Source: an uncultured Lachnospiraceae bacterium
Lineage (GTDB): Bacteria > Bacillota > Clostridia > Lachnospirales > Lachnospiraceae
DNA length: 64,000 nt
Assembly: GCA_910577175.1 (NCBI GenBank)
Contig: CAJTLU010000012.1
Span: 55,966-119,965 of the forward strand
Direction of reading: 5' to 3'
The notes beneath the pieces are model-generated. The model was not told the origin of the DNA. It worked only from the letters and a program-made list of their open reading frames with translations, and did not search any database. Made by a program: the position numbers and the translations under genes. Of the stretch, positions 32,868 to 41,969 are shown piece after piece (positions within the stretch are counted from its first letter, which is position 1; every line of letters starts with the position of its first letter).

Positions 32868-34520
32868 ATGGCATTGCGGTATTCAGAAGAACGTAATATA
32901 CAGATGCTAGTGTATTTAATGAAACAATATGGAATACATAATGTGATTGTATGCCCGGGAGCGGGAAATATCACATTTGTTGCGACGATACAGACAGATC
33001 CGTTTTTTCACCTATGGTCTGTGATTGATGAACGCTCTGCCGTGTATATGGCGTGCGGACTGGCCCAGGAAACAGGAGAGCCGGTCTGCGTGAGCGTTAC
33101 CTGTAATGCTGCGGTAAGAAATGCGATTCCGGGAATGACGGAAGCATATTACAGAAATCTTCCTATCCTGCTTTGTTCCTTCAGCTATAATTTTAATAAT
33201 ATCGGAAATTACTGGCCGCAGGTATTAGATGAGAGTGTCTGGCCAAACGATGCACAGAAGTTTACGGTCGGGATTCCTACGATTCTTAATCCAGAAGAAG
33301 AGTGGAAGGCAGGGGTAAATTTGAATCGTGCCATATGCCATCTGCTGCACCAGAATGGCGGACCGGTTCATATTGTTTGCGAAACGCGGTTTAGTAAAAA
33401 TTATAAGGAAGGAATGCTGCCGGAGGCTCCGGTAATCGAGGTATGTACGCAAGGAGATTCTTTCCCGGTACTTTCGGGTGGTCCGGTTGGGATTTATGCG
33501 GGGAATCATAAGAAATGGAGCGATGTTTTAACAGAAGAGGTTGACCGGTTTTGCGAACTATATGATGCGATTGTCATTTGTGACAATACCAGTAATTATC
33601 ATGGAAAATACGGGATAAATCCTTCTATCGTATGGAACCAGCAGAAGGTGGAGCCGGAAATGAAACGGTTTGATGTAATTATCCATATTGGCAGCATTTC
33701 CGGTTCCTATATTATACCGAAGGCAAACCGTGTATGGCGCGTAGACCGTGACGGTGCGGTAAGGGACGCATTTATGAAGCTGAGCCACGTGTTTGAGGTG
33801 GAAGAGGCAGAGTTTTTCCGGGCATACAATGAAAAGGCGATGGCAAAACCGGCAGGGGAAATGAAATTTTACGGAAAATGGAGTAATGCAGTCTGTGAGC
33901 TGCGTAAAAACGTTCCGGAGCTGCCGCTTTCCAATGCCTGGATTGCACAACAGTCATCCACGCTTCTGCCGGAAGGCTCCGCAGTTTATTTTGCAATACT
34001 GAATACGCTGCGGTGCTGGAATTTATTTGAACTGGCTCCGGGGGTAGATGGATATTCCAATACAGGCGCCTTTGGAATCGATGGAGGTCTGTCTACTTTA
34101 ATAGGAATGAGTTTTGCAAATCCTGAAAAGCTGTATTTTGGAATATTCGGGGATTTGGGATTCTTTTATGATATGAACGCTCTCGGAAACCGGCATTTAA
34201 ATCATAATGTCCGTATTCTGGTAGTGAATAATGGAATCGGAACAGAGTTTAAAACCTACAAACATTTTGCGGAACAGTTGGGAGATGAAGTGGATTCGTT
34301 TATTGCCGCGCAAGGGCATTTCAATTCGCCGGTTTTATTAAAGCATTATGCGCAGGATTTGGGAATGGAGTATTTTCAAGCGGCATCAAAGGAAGAGTTT
34401 TTAAAGGTATATTCCTCCTTTTTTTCTGCTCAGGCAAGGAAAAAGCCGTTGCTTTTTGAAGTTTTCACAAAGAGCAGTGATGAGACAGAAGCATTGAAAA
34501 GAATGTACAATATATTATAA
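32868..34520 (+). CDS. MenD/IlvB-like thiamine-diphosphate-dependent enzyme
   Basis: A 550-residue ThDP enzyme in three domains. The N-terminal pyrimidine-binding domain holds the activating Glu in VIDERSAVYMACGLA, as in MenD. The C-terminal domain has GDLGFFYDMNALGNRH followed by VNNG, the ThDP-magnesium motif GDx(~27)NN. ThDP enzymes make or break bonds next to a keto group, here most likely on a 2-keto acid donor. It is not beside menaquinone or branched-chain amino acid genes, so a role in the sugar pathway is inferred. RBS GGAGAGG. Confidence 0.82.
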   Translation: MALRYSEERNIQMLVYLMKQYGIHNVIVCPGAGNITFVATIQTDPFFHLWSVIDERSAVYMACGLAQETGEPVCVSVTCNAAVRNAIPGMTEAYYRNLPILLCSFSYNFNNIGNYWPQVLDESVWPNDAQKFTVGIPTILNPEEEWKAGVNLNRAICHLLHQNGGPVHIVCETRFSKNYKEGMLPEAPVIEVCTQGDSFPVLSGGPVGIYAGNHKKWSDVLTEEVDRFCELYDAIVICDNTSNYHGKYGINPSIVWNQQKVEPEMKRFDVIIHIGSISGSYIIPKANRVWRVDRDGAVRDAFMKLSHVFEVEEAEFFRAYNEKAMAKPAGEMKFYGKWSNAVCELRKNVPELPLSNAWIAQQSSTLLPEGSAVYFAILNTLRCWNLFELAPGVDGYSNTGAFGIDGGLSTLIGMSFANPEKLYFGIFGDLGFFYDMNALGNRHLNHNVRILVVNNGIGTEFKTYKHFAEQLGDEVDSFIAAQGHFNSPVLLKHYAQDLGMEYFQAASKEEFLKVYSSFFSAQARKKPLLFEVFTKSSDETEALKRMYNIL

Positions 34521-34559
34521 TACCAAGAAGGACAAATCGGCTTACGAAAGGAGCATACA

Positions 34560-35678
34560 TTGAAAAAATTAGGATTCGGGTTCTTGCGGCCGCCACTCTT
34601 AAATAAAAACGATTCGATGAGCTTTGATAAAGAGCAGCTTTGTAAAATGGTAGATATCTTTTTGGAACGTGGATTTACTTACTTTGATACGGCGTATGCG
34701 TATCATCGTTCTAAAAATGAAGAACTGCTGCGTGAGGTTTTGGTAGAACGTCATCCGCGAGACAGATTTACAGTTGCGACGAAACTGCCGACAGCCTTTT
34801 TAAAAAAGGAAGAGGATTTGGAACGCATTTTTGCAGAGCAGCTTGTAAAATGCGGACTGGAGTATTTTGACTATTACCTGCTGCATTGTCTGAATGTGGA
34901 TAATTATGCGATTGCACAGAGGCTCCATGCGTTTGATTTTGTCATGCAAAAGAAAAAGGAAGGAAAGGTAAAGACGTTCGGCTTTTCTTATCACGATAAT
35001 GCGGAGCTGTTAGATAAAATCCTCACGGAGCATCCGGAGGTGGAGTTTGTCCAGCTGCAGATAAATTACCTTGACTGGGAGGACAAGAACATCCAGTCGC
35101 GCGCCTGCTATGAGACTGCCGTAAAGCACGGAAAGCAGGTGATTGTCATGGAGCCGGTCAAGGGCGGAACGCTTGCCAACGTGCCGCCTGCTGCGGAAAA
35201 GCGGATGAAAGAGTATCACCCGGACTACTCCGTCCCGTCCTGGGCAATCCGCTTCGCCGCGGGGCACGAGAATGTGTTTATGGTACTTAGCGGTATGAGT
35301 AATATGGAACAGCTTCTGGATAATACGGACTATATGGAAAATTTTGAACCGCTGAGTAAGGAAGAGATGGATATCGTGATGTACGCACGCGACATTATCC
35401 AAAAGGAAACGGTAATTCCTTGTACGGCGTGCCGGTATTGTGTTGACGGCTGCCCGAAGAACATACCGATTCCGGACTATTTTGCCCTCTACAATGCGGA
35501 AAAGCGGGAGAAGCCGCGAAAGTTTACGGTGCAGGGCATCTATTATGAGAATTTGACTGCTGCGTATGGCAAGGCGTCGGATTGTATCGGCTGTAAGCAA
35601 TGTGAACGGCATTGTCCGCAGCATATTGAGATTACAAAGTATTTGAAAGAAGTTGCAGCGGTTTTTGAAACAAAATAA
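34560..35678 (+). CDS. Aldo/keto reductase with C-terminal 4Fe-4S domain
   Basis: A 372-residue protein with TTG start after AAAGGAG. The N-terminal ~270 residues are an aldo/keto reductase barrel with the tetrad Asp/Tyr in FDTAYAYH, Lys in ATKLP and His in LLHCLN. The C-terminus has two cysteine motifs, CTACRYCVDGCP and CIGCKQCERHC, for two 4Fe-4S clusters. Such fused enzymes are frequent in anaerobes and reduce aldehydes or ketones using electrons from reduced ferredoxin-like centres or NADPH. It sits between the ThDP enzyme and the FrhB-like protein. Confidence 0.87.
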   Translation: MKKLGFGFLRPPLLNKNDSMSFDKEQLCKMVDIFLERGFTYFDTAYAYHRSKNEELLREVLVERHPRDRFTVATKLPTAFLKKEEDLERIFAEQLVKCGLEYFDYYLLHCLNVDNYAIAQRLHAFDFVMQKKKEGKVKTFGFSYHDNAELLDKILTEHPEVEFVQLQINYLDWEDKNIQSRACYETAVKHGKQVIVMEPVKGGTLANVPPAAEKRMKEYHPDYSVPSWAIRFAAGHENVFMVLSGMSNMEQLLDNTDYMENFEPLSKEEMDIVMYARDIIQKETVIPCTACRYCVDGCPKNIPIPDYFALYNAEKREKPRKFTVQGIYYENLTAAYGKASDCIGCKQCERHCPQHIEITKYLKEVAAVFETK

Positions 35679-35685
35679 AAACCAT

Positions 35686-35751
35686 ATGATATATGAAATT
35701 ATGTATGCCGCGTATAAATCGGCGGAAGCCGGAAGTATAGTCAGGTTTTGA
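35686..35751 (+). pseudogene. C-terminal remnant of a second Gfo/Idh/MocA gene
   Basis: The frame reads MIYEIMYAAYKSAEAGS and closes IVRF-stop, almost the same as the end of the oxidoreductase gene at 32822 (YAAYKSAEAGSVVRF). The DNA similarity goes past the stop into GAGGAATA and the next gene's RBS region. Only about 22 codons are left, so a whole gene has been lost or exchanged here. Confidence 0.75.
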
Positions 35752-35791
35752 GGAATATAACGGAGAGAAACCGGACGGGAAGGAGAACCGG

Positions 35792-36937
35792 ATGAGGAAC
35801 GGATATCTGGAAAGCGGGGATAGAAGTCAATGTTATTGCTGCGGCGCGTGTGCACATTGCTGTCCTCAAGGGGCGATTGAAATGTGGAAGGATGAAGTTG
35901 GTTTTGAGTATCCGGTACTGAATCAGAAATTGTGTATCGAATGTGGGGTATGTATGGAAGTATGTCCATTTCATATAGAAAATGGAATAGAAATACATGA
36001 GTTGTATGCAGTCGAGCATAGAAAAGAGGAGGTTTTAAGGAAGAGTCAGTCCGGAGGGGTATTTACAGCATTGTCTGATTTTGTACTGAAAAACGGCGGA
36101 GCAGTCTATGGTGTAATTACGAATGAGGAGAAGGAAGTAGTTTATGCTAAGGCAGTAACAGAGGAAGAACGTGATAAAATGCGGGGGTCGAAATATGTTC
36201 AAAGCAGCATGGATTCTGCAGTGATGGAAGAATTAGCAAAGGATATAGAATCCGGGAAGCCGGTTCTTTTTACCGGAACACCTTGTCAGTGTGCTATGGT
36301 TCAGATGAGGTTCGGACAATATGAAAATCTGATAGTTTGTGACTTTATATGCCATGGTACGCCTTCCCAGAAGATTTGGAAAGACTATATCCATGAATGT
36401 GAAAAGGAATGGGGACGTATAGAGAGTGTAACCTTTCGGAATAAAGGCTACAGGGGTTTGTCCCATCATTCGGAGAGTATGTTTACTTATGAAGGACAAG
36501 AGCATACGTCGACCGTTTTTGCAACTTTATTTTATAGTCATCTGGCACATAAGGAAGGCTGCTTTTCCTGTAAATTTGCAAGTACAAGAAGGTATTCTGA
36601 TATCACTATGGGAGGATTTCTTGATATCAGGGAGGAGGTTTTTTCAAAGTCCTATGAAGGGAAATATGATGTGTCAATGTTATTTCTCAATAGTGAAAAG
36701 GGAAAACGGGTCTTCAGGTTTATAAAGGATTCAGTTCATTGGTGCAAATGTGATATAAAGCATTATAAAAACCAGCCTCGTCTGTATTCGCCTGTAGCCC
36801 GGCCGGAGGGTTATGCAGAGTTTTGCAGGGAGGTCTCTTTGGAAGGGATAAAATTATATTATCAGAAAAAACAGGGGGAATTCAATAAGGTTAGAAAAGC
36901 ATATTATCTGGAGGAGTTTGAAGACGCATTGAAGTAA
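35792..36937 (+). CDS. FrhB-like Fe-S/flavin oxidoreductase (F420 hydrogenase beta subunit family)
   Basis: A 381-residue protein. The N-terminus holds two 4Fe-4S cysteine motifs (CYCCGACAHCC and CIECGVCMEVC). The rest matches the coenzyme F420 hydrogenase/dehydrogenase beta subunit fold, with KSQSGGVFTALSDFVL, RGSKYVQSSM, FTGTPCQCAMVQ and FICHGTPSQKIW. In exopolysaccharide clusters these proteins accompany pyruvyltransferases and probably reduce a sugar or lipid intermediate. The gene and its surroundings look visibly more A/T-rich than the core. It ends the operon. Confidence 0.87.
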   Translation: MRNGYLESGDRSQCYCCGACAHCCPQGAIEMWKDEVGFEYPVLNQKLCIECGVCMEVCPFHIENGIEIHELYAVEHRKEEVLRKSQSGGVFTALSDFVLKNGGAVYGVITNEEKEVVYAKAVTEEERDKMRGSKYVQSSMDSAVMEELAKDIESGKPVLFTGTPCQCAMVQMRFGQYENLIVCDFICHGTPSQKIWKDYIHECEKEWGRIESVTFRNKGYRGLSHHSESMFTYEGQEHTSTVFATLFYSHLAHKEGCFSCKFASTRRYSDITMGGFLDIREEVFSKSYEGKYDVSMLFLNSEKGKRVFRFIKDSVHWCKCDIKHYKNQPRLYSPVARPEGYAEFCREVSLEGIKLYYQKKQGEFNKVRKAYYLEEFEDALK

Positions 36938-37030
36938 GGGACCGGAGAGAAGAGAACTCACTGCTCTTTCATTGCCTTGCAGAAGGAGCCGGAGCGTCCT
37001 GTCTTTAGGTAAGCTTAAGAAAAACTTTTG

Positions 37031-37058
37031 TTGAAGTATTGCCGAAATTGTGTATAAT
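37031..37058 (+). promoter_or_regulatory. Promoter of the DUF368 gene
   Basis: TTGAAG at 37031-37036, 16-base spacer, perfect TATAAT at 37053-37058. Confidence 0.55.
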
Positions 37059-37148
37059 GATATTTGGGAATTTGTTTTCAAAATAGGCCGGGACAAGCTC
37101 TTTTTCTTTTTGAAAGAGAAAGAAGGAAGGCAAAAGGAGCATGGAAAG

Positions 37149-38027
37149 ATGAATTTTTTACTGGATATTATCCGTGGCATTGTAATCGGGATTGCCAATA
37201 TTATTCCGGGTGTCAGCGGCGGTACGATGATGGTAACGATGGGGATTTATGATAAGCTGCTTGGTTCGATTACGGGGCTGTTTAAGCAGTTTAAAAAGAG
37301 CGTAAAGACGCTGTTTCCGTATTTTATCGGCATGGCAGTCGGAATCGTTGCCTTTGCGTTTTTGCTGACGAAGGTGCTGTTAGTGAAGTTCCCTTTGCCG
37401 ACGGCGTTTGCGTTTATCGGGCTGATTGCCGGCGGGATTCCGGTGTTGGTAAAAAGGGTAAAGGGTGCAGGAGCGGCGAAAAAGACAAGTGCAAGCGGTG
37501 GCTTTGTTTCATGTGTCGTCGTATTTGCGCTGTTTTTTGCGTTGATTATTGGAATGCAGTTTTTAGGAGAGGGCGCGGAAAAGGCAGTTACTCCGTCAGT
37601 GCTTTCTGCACTGATTATGCTGGTAATGGGGGTACTTGCAGCTGCGGCAATGGTGGTTCCAGGTGTCAGCGGTTCGCTGCTTTTACTTGCCTTCGGTTAT
37701 TATAATACGGTAACAGGGGCAGTGACGGAGTTTATTTCTGCGGTGTTTGACTGGAATCTTCCGGTTCTTTTGGAGAAGACTGCAATTCTGTTTCCGTTCG
37801 GAATCGGAGTGCTGCTTGGGATTTTCTTTGTGGCAAAGCTGATTGAGTGGCTGTTAGCACACTATGCAAGGCTGACCTATTGCGGTATTTTAGGTCTGGT
37901 AGCGGCGTCTCCGGTGCCGGTATTTTTAAATGCCTGGGGAGGAAGCGTTGGTGTCGTTGTAATTCTGGCAAGTGCCGTTACTTTTGGCGCCGGTTTTGCA
38001 GTGGCTTATTTTATGGGGAGAGAGTAA
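37149..38027 (+). CDS. DUF368 polyprenyl-phosphate transporter (PopT type)
   Basis: A 293-residue polytopic membrane protein. Two inverted-repeat signatures are visible, NIIPGVSGGTMMVTMGIYDKL near the start and MVVPGVSGSLLLLAFGYY near residue 180. DUF368 members were shown to recycle undecaprenyl phosphate across the membrane for wall and surface polymer synthesis. ATG at 37149 follows AAAGGAG; the longer in-frame start has no membrane character. It lies two bases upstream of the zinc-binding protein gene, so they are probably co-transcribed. Confidence 0.83.
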   Translation: MNFLLDIIRGIVIGIANIIPGVSGGTMMVTMGIYDKLLGSITGLFKQFKKSVKTLFPYFIGMAVGIVAFAFLLTKVLLVKFPLPTAFAFIGLIAGGIPVLVKRVKGAGAAKKTSASGGFVSCVVVFALFFALIIGMQFLGEGAEKAVTPSVLSALIMLVMGVLAAAAMVVPGVSGSLLLLAFGYYNTVTGAVTEFISAVFDWNLPVLLEKTAILFPFGIGVLLGIFFVAKLIEWLLAHYARLTYCGILGLVAASPVPVFLNAWGGSVGVVVILASAVTFGAGFAVAYFMGRE

Positions 38028-38028
38028 A

Positions 38029-39030
38029 ATGAAAAAGAAAAAAGCGGTGTTTATGACAGCGCTGCTGCTTGCGGCGACAGGGCTCACTGCCCTGATTGCA
38101 GCAGTGGCGGGGCGGAAAGAAGAAAGGTCCGGACTGCTTTGCGCAACCTCTTTTTACCCGGTGTACCTTCTGGCAGAATCCGTTGCGGAAGGCGCGGCGA
38201 ATGTGGAGGTAGTGAATCTGACAGAAAATCACGGCGGCTGTATCCATGACTATACGCTGACGACACAGGATATGCGTCTGCTTTCGGACGCGGAGCTGCT
38301 TTTGCTAAACGGAGGCGGAATGGAGCTGTTTTTGTCGAAAGCCGCAGAAGATTATAAAAATCTTTTGATTGTAGATACCTCAGAGGGGTATAATTTTTTA
38401 GAAGGCACCGTGCATGTGCATGAGAAAGAAGATGGGAATGGAGCACATCCGGAGGAGGCTGCGCAGGACGGCCATTCCCACGCCCTGAACGCCCACCTTT
38501 GGCTTGATATCGACGGATATCTGTTCCAACTTTCCAGAATCGAGGAGGCGTTTGTAGCAGCAGACCCGGTACAGGCGGAGCTTTACCGGCGGAATGCCGG
38601 GGTCTGCAGGCAGGAGCTTGCAGCGTTGAAGGAGGAGTACGCCGAAGGAAAGCGTCTGCTTTCCGGCAGGGAAACAGTCGTATTCCATGAGGGCTTTGTC
38701 TATTTGTTCCGTATGCTTGGAATCGGGACCGTGCATTGTCTTGCGATGGATTCTGATACGCAGATTTCTGCAGGAGAGGCGGCGGAAATTGTGGAGGAAT
38801 GCAGGCGGCACAGAGTTACGAGGCTGTTTGCAGAGGCGGATTATGAAAAGACCGTTTCAGATACGTTTGCGGCAGAGACAGGCGCCGCCGTGTTCGTACT
38901 GGATGCAGTGACGGGCGGAAAAGAGCCGGAAGCTGTATCAGAGGGTACTCTGCCTGCGGGGCTTGCGCGTTACTGCGCAGTGATGCGGAGAAATTTAGAG
39001 ACGATAAAGCAGGCATATGATTTGCAGTAA
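38029..39030 (+). CDS. znuA: Zinc/manganese ABC transporter substrate-binding protein
   Basis: A 333-residue cluster A-I metal-binding protein. The N-terminus MKKKKAVFMTALLLAATGL is a signal peptide or anchor, without a lipobox Cys. LLNGGGMELFL, the His-rich loop (~residues 123-145, HVHEKEDG then DGHSHALNAH), NAHLWLDIDGY and VFHEGFVYLF supply the metal His ligands. The His-rich loop favours zinc over manganese. It captures metal outside the cell and hands it to the permease encoded next. No Zur box was recognised. Confidence 0.85.
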   Translation: MKKKKAVFMTALLLAATGLTALIAAVAGRKEERSGLLCATSFYPVYLLAESVAEGAANVEVVNLTENHGGCIHDYTLTTQDMRLLSDAELLLLNGGGMELFLSKAAEDYKNLLIVDTSEGYNFLEGTVHVHEKEDGNGAHPEEAAQDGHSHALNAHLWLDIDGYLFQLSRIEEAFVAADPVQAELYRRNAGVCRQELAALKEEYAEGKRLLSGRETVVFHEGFVYLFRMLGIGTVHCLAMDSDTQISAGEAAEIVEECRRHRVTRLFAEADYEKTVSDTFAAETGAAVFVLDAVTGGKEPEAVSEGTLPAGLARYCAVMRRNLETIKQAYDLQ

Positions 39031-39039
39031 GGAGGAAGT

Positions 39040-39825
39040 ATGTTCGGCAGTCGGGAAAAGAAAAAACGGAACAGGGAGCTTAGAAGGCGTGCCGGACATC
39101 TTTCGGAGCGTTCTGCCTGCGGGCTGCATTGTATTAAAATGACAGACATCGGAGTGTATGCGGGAAAGACTCCGATTATCGAGCACGTCAACGTACATAT
39201 CCATTGTGGAAAGCTGACGGCGGTAATCGGACGGAACGGCGCGGGCAAGTCCACACTGATTAAGGCAATTCTCGGAGAGGTACCGCATGAGGGAACGATT
39301 GAGTTCCGTGATATGAAGGAAAATAAGGTAAAGAAGCTTCGCATCGGCTATGTGCCGCAGAATCTCAATGTAAAGAGGGATGCGCCGGTCAGCGTGTATG
39401 ATTTGTTTGCAAGCTGTATCAGCAATGTACCGGTATTCTTATGTCGGAAAAAGGCGTTGTATGATAAGATTTTAAGCCGTCTTGCACTGTTTGAGGCGGA
39501 AAATTTGATTGATAAGCGGCTTGGCGATTTATCGGGCGGAGAGTTGCAGCGTGTGCTGCTTTCGATTGCCTGTACGCCGGTTCCGAATCTTTTGCTGCTT
39601 GACGAGCCGATATCAGGAATTGACCGGAAGGGAATGGAGCTTTTTTACCGTATTATCCATAACCTGAAGGAGAAATATGACCTTTCGGTGATTTTGGTTT
39701 CGCATGATTTGGCGCTGGTAAAGGAATATGCCGATTCGGTGATTCTGCTCGATAAGTCCGTATTGTGCGAGGGGACGCCGGAGGAGGTCATGGAAAGCAG
39801 AGAGTTCCATGAGGTGTTCGGCTAG
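39040..39825 (+). CDS. znuC: Zinc/manganese ABC transporter ATP-binding protein
   Basis: A 261-residue ABC ATPase. Walker A is GRNGAGKST, the Q-loop GYVPQNLNV, the signature LSGGELQR, Walker B LLLLDEP, and the H-loop is in LVSHDLAL. A basic ~32-residue N-terminal extension (SREKKKRNRELRRR) is unusual for the family. It powers metal import with the two genes around it. It starts ten bases after the substrate-binding gene, after AAGGAGG. Confidence 0.92.
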   Translation: MFGSREKKKRNRELRRRAGHLSERSACGLHCIKMTDIGVYAGKTPIIEHVNVHIHCGKLTAVIGRNGAGKSTLIKAILGEVPHEGTIEFRDMKENKVKKLRIGYVPQNLNVKRDAPVSVYDLFASCISNVPVFLCRKKALYDKILSRLALFEAENLIDKRLGDLSGGELQRVLLSIACTPVPNLLLLDEPISGIDRKGMELFYRIIHNLKEKYDLSVILVSHDLALVKEYADSVILLDKSVLCEGTPEEVMESREFHEVFG

Positions 39826-39939
39826 GCGGTACGGACAATCAGGACGGCGCAGCCGGACAGGAAGACTGACACGGAGTGCGTCAGTCCGGAGGTAATAGGG
39901 CATAGCGTTACAGGGAAGCAGAGAAAGGAGGAGAGCGGG

Positions 39940-40743
39940 ATGGAGTTTTTGCAGTATGGCTTTATGAAAAATGCGCTGGCGGCAATCTGCATTATTACGC
40001 CTTTGTTCGGGATGCTGGGAACGATGATTGTGAATAACCGTATGGCGTTTTTTTCAGATGCGTTAGGGCATTCGGCACTGACCGGTATGGCACTTGGCGT
40101 ATTGCTCGGACTTACCGGGACAGACCTTCCGATGCTGCTGTTTGCGTTAGCCTTTGCGCTGCTGCTAAGCCATGTGAAACGGAAAACTTCCGCTTCTACG
40201 GATACGATTATTTCCGTATTTTCTTCTTTGGGAACCGCAGTTGGTCTTGTCATTTTGTCAAGAGGCGGTAATTTTTCGAAGTATTCGGCGCTTTTAGTCG
40301 GGGATATTTTAAGCATTACAAGGGCAGAGATTTTTTACCTGCTCGGCGCGTTTGCAGCGACTGTTTTCTTTTGGCTGATTTGCTTTAATAAGCTGCATGT
40401 TTGCAGTGTCAATCAAAGTCTGGCAAAAAGCAAGGGGATACCGGTTCGTCTGATTGAGGATATGTTTGCAGTGCTGATTGCGGTCATTGTCATGCTTTCT
40501 ATTAAGTGGGTCGGTATCCTGATTATCAATGCCCTGCTGATTCTGCCCGCGGCCGGGGCGGCGAATCTGTCGGCCAATATGCGGGAGTATCACTTATTTT
40601 CGGTTATCATTTCCACTGCTTCGGGTGTGCTGGGTTTAGTCCTCTCGTACTATCTGAATGCGGCGGCCGGACCGACGATTGTAATTGTTGCAGCAGTATT
40701 TTTTGCGGCCACGTTTTTTGCAAGACCGTTTTTCCGTTCCTAA
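39940..40743 (+). CDS. znuB: Zinc/manganese ABC transporter permease
   Basis: A 267-residue integral membrane protein of the ABC-3 family with about eight to nine hydrophobic helices. It shows the family's opening FMKNALAAICIITPLFGMLG and the segments SDALGHSALTGMALG and KWVGILIINALLILPAAGAANLS. It forms the metal channel together with the ATPase. It follows znuC after a 114-base gap with no other gene; RBS AAAGGAGG. Confidence 0.92.
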   Translation: MEFLQYGFMKNALAAICIITPLFGMLGTMIVNNRMAFFSDALGHSALTGMALGVLLGLTGTDLPMLLFALAFALLLSHVKRKTSASTDTIISVFSSLGTAVGLVILSRGGNFSKYSALLVGDILSITRAEIFYLLGAFAATVFFWLICFNKLHVCSVNQSLAKSKGIPVRLIEDMFAVLIAVIVMLSIKWVGILIINALLILPAAGAANLSANMREYHLFSVIISTASGVLGLVLSYYLNAAAGPTIVIVAAVFFAATFFARPFFRS

Positions 40744-40833
40744 AGGAGAGTGCCGCTTCCTTAGGGAAATAAGTGTTCCGAAAGGTTTGACAGGCGGGGA
40801 ATCCATATTATTTCATTGAAAAGGGAGGTACTT

Positions 40834-41955
40834 ATGAAAGAGAAAGATATTTATAAAAGAATTTTGGTCAACTTCCTTCTGACACTGGTGGGTGTGGTTT
40901 TGTTTGTGATTTTTATCGGGGATGTACTGCGCTTTTTCCTACCCTTTGTGATTGGTTTTGTCATTGCGGCGATTGCAAATCCGATGGTGCGCTTTTTGGA
41001 AAAAAGGGTAAAGGTAAAACGTAAGTATGGTTCTGCGATTATCATTATCTTTGTTCTGGCGGTTGTAATCGGGCTGTTATACTTGACCTGCTATATTTTA
41101 ATCCGTGAGTTAATCAATTTTGCCGGAGATATTCCGGAGCTTCTGGAAAAGGCGCAGCTGTTGATTGAGGAGCTGTCGCAAAAGCTCTATGGCGTGTATG
41201 AGAGGCTCCCGGTAGAACTGCAGAATGTGTTAAATAATATAATGAATAGTCTTGACGGCTGGCTGGAAAAGACAATGTCCGAGTTTAAGATGCCGTCAAT
41301 CAGTGTGGCAGGCGGCTATGTCGGAAGCATTATTGAGGGAATTCTAATTGCGATTATTACGATACTGGCAGCATACTTTTTTATTGCAGACCGTGATAAG
41401 CTGGTAGAGTTGATAAAGAAAATCACACCAGGGACGCTGCAGGAGTATTACAATCTGGTGGTGCACAATATCAAGTCCGCAGTCGGCGGGTATTTTAAGG
41501 CACAGTTTAAAATCATGTTAGTCATTATTGTGATTTTGTTTATCGGGTTTGAAATACTTGGCGTCGATTATTCATTTTTGCTGGCGTTATTGGTCGCATT
41601 TCTTGATATGCTTCCGGTACTCGGGACAGGAACGGTAATCGGACCATGGGTTGTTGTAGATGTTCTGACAGGAAATTATGTGGAGGCAATCGTCCTGACG
41701 GTGCTCTATCTGGTGTGCCAGCTGGTAAAGCAGTTCCTGCAGCCGAAGATGGTAGGCGACAGCATCGGGATGGACCCGCTGGCAACGCTGCTGTTTATGT
41801 TTATCGGGTATCGCTTTGGCGGTATTCTTGGTATGATTATCGGGATTCCGGTAGGAATGGTTCTCGTGAATTTTTACCGTATCGGCGTGTTTGAACGCCT
41901 GATCCGGGGCTTTAAGATTCTTGCGAACAGTATTAATGAGTATCGGAAGTATTAG
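40834..41955 (+). CDS. AI-2E family transporter
   Basis: A 373-residue protein of the AI-2E (UPF0118) family with about seven to eight transmembrane helices. It has the early FFLPFVIGFVIAAIANPMVRFLEK and the late ALLVAFLDMLPVLGTGTVIGPW and QPKMVGDSIGMDPLATLLFMFIGYRFGG blocks. The family includes TqsA and sodium/proton antiporters. ATG at 40834 follows GGGAGG; an upstream TTG at 40816 lies before that RBS. Substrate unknown. Confidence 0.88.
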   Translation: MKEKDIYKRILVNFLLTLVGVVLFVIFIGDVLRFFLPFVIGFVIAAIANPMVRFLEKRVKVKRKYGSAIIIIFVLAVVIGLLYLTCYILIRELINFAGDIPELLEKAQLLIEELSQKLYGVYERLPVELQNVLNNIMNSLDGWLEKTMSEFKMPSISVAGGYVGSIIEGILIAIITILAAYFFIADRDKLVELIKKITPGTLQEYYNLVVHNIKSAVGGYFKAQFKIMLVIIVILFIGFEILGVDYSFLLALLVAFLDMLPVLGTGTVIGPWVVVDVLTGNYVEAIVLTVLYLVCQLVKQFLQPKMVGDSIGMDPLATLLFMFIGYRFGGILGMIIGIPVGMVLVNFYRIGVFERLIRGFKILANSINEYRKY

Positions 41956-41969
41956 AGAGGAGGTGCAGC

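Noticed and set aside
35010..35969. A 319-codon open frame on the minus strand
   Set aside because: It lies opposite the aldo/keto reductase with clear Fe-S motifs; it has no RBS or recognisable domain. It is a shadow frame.
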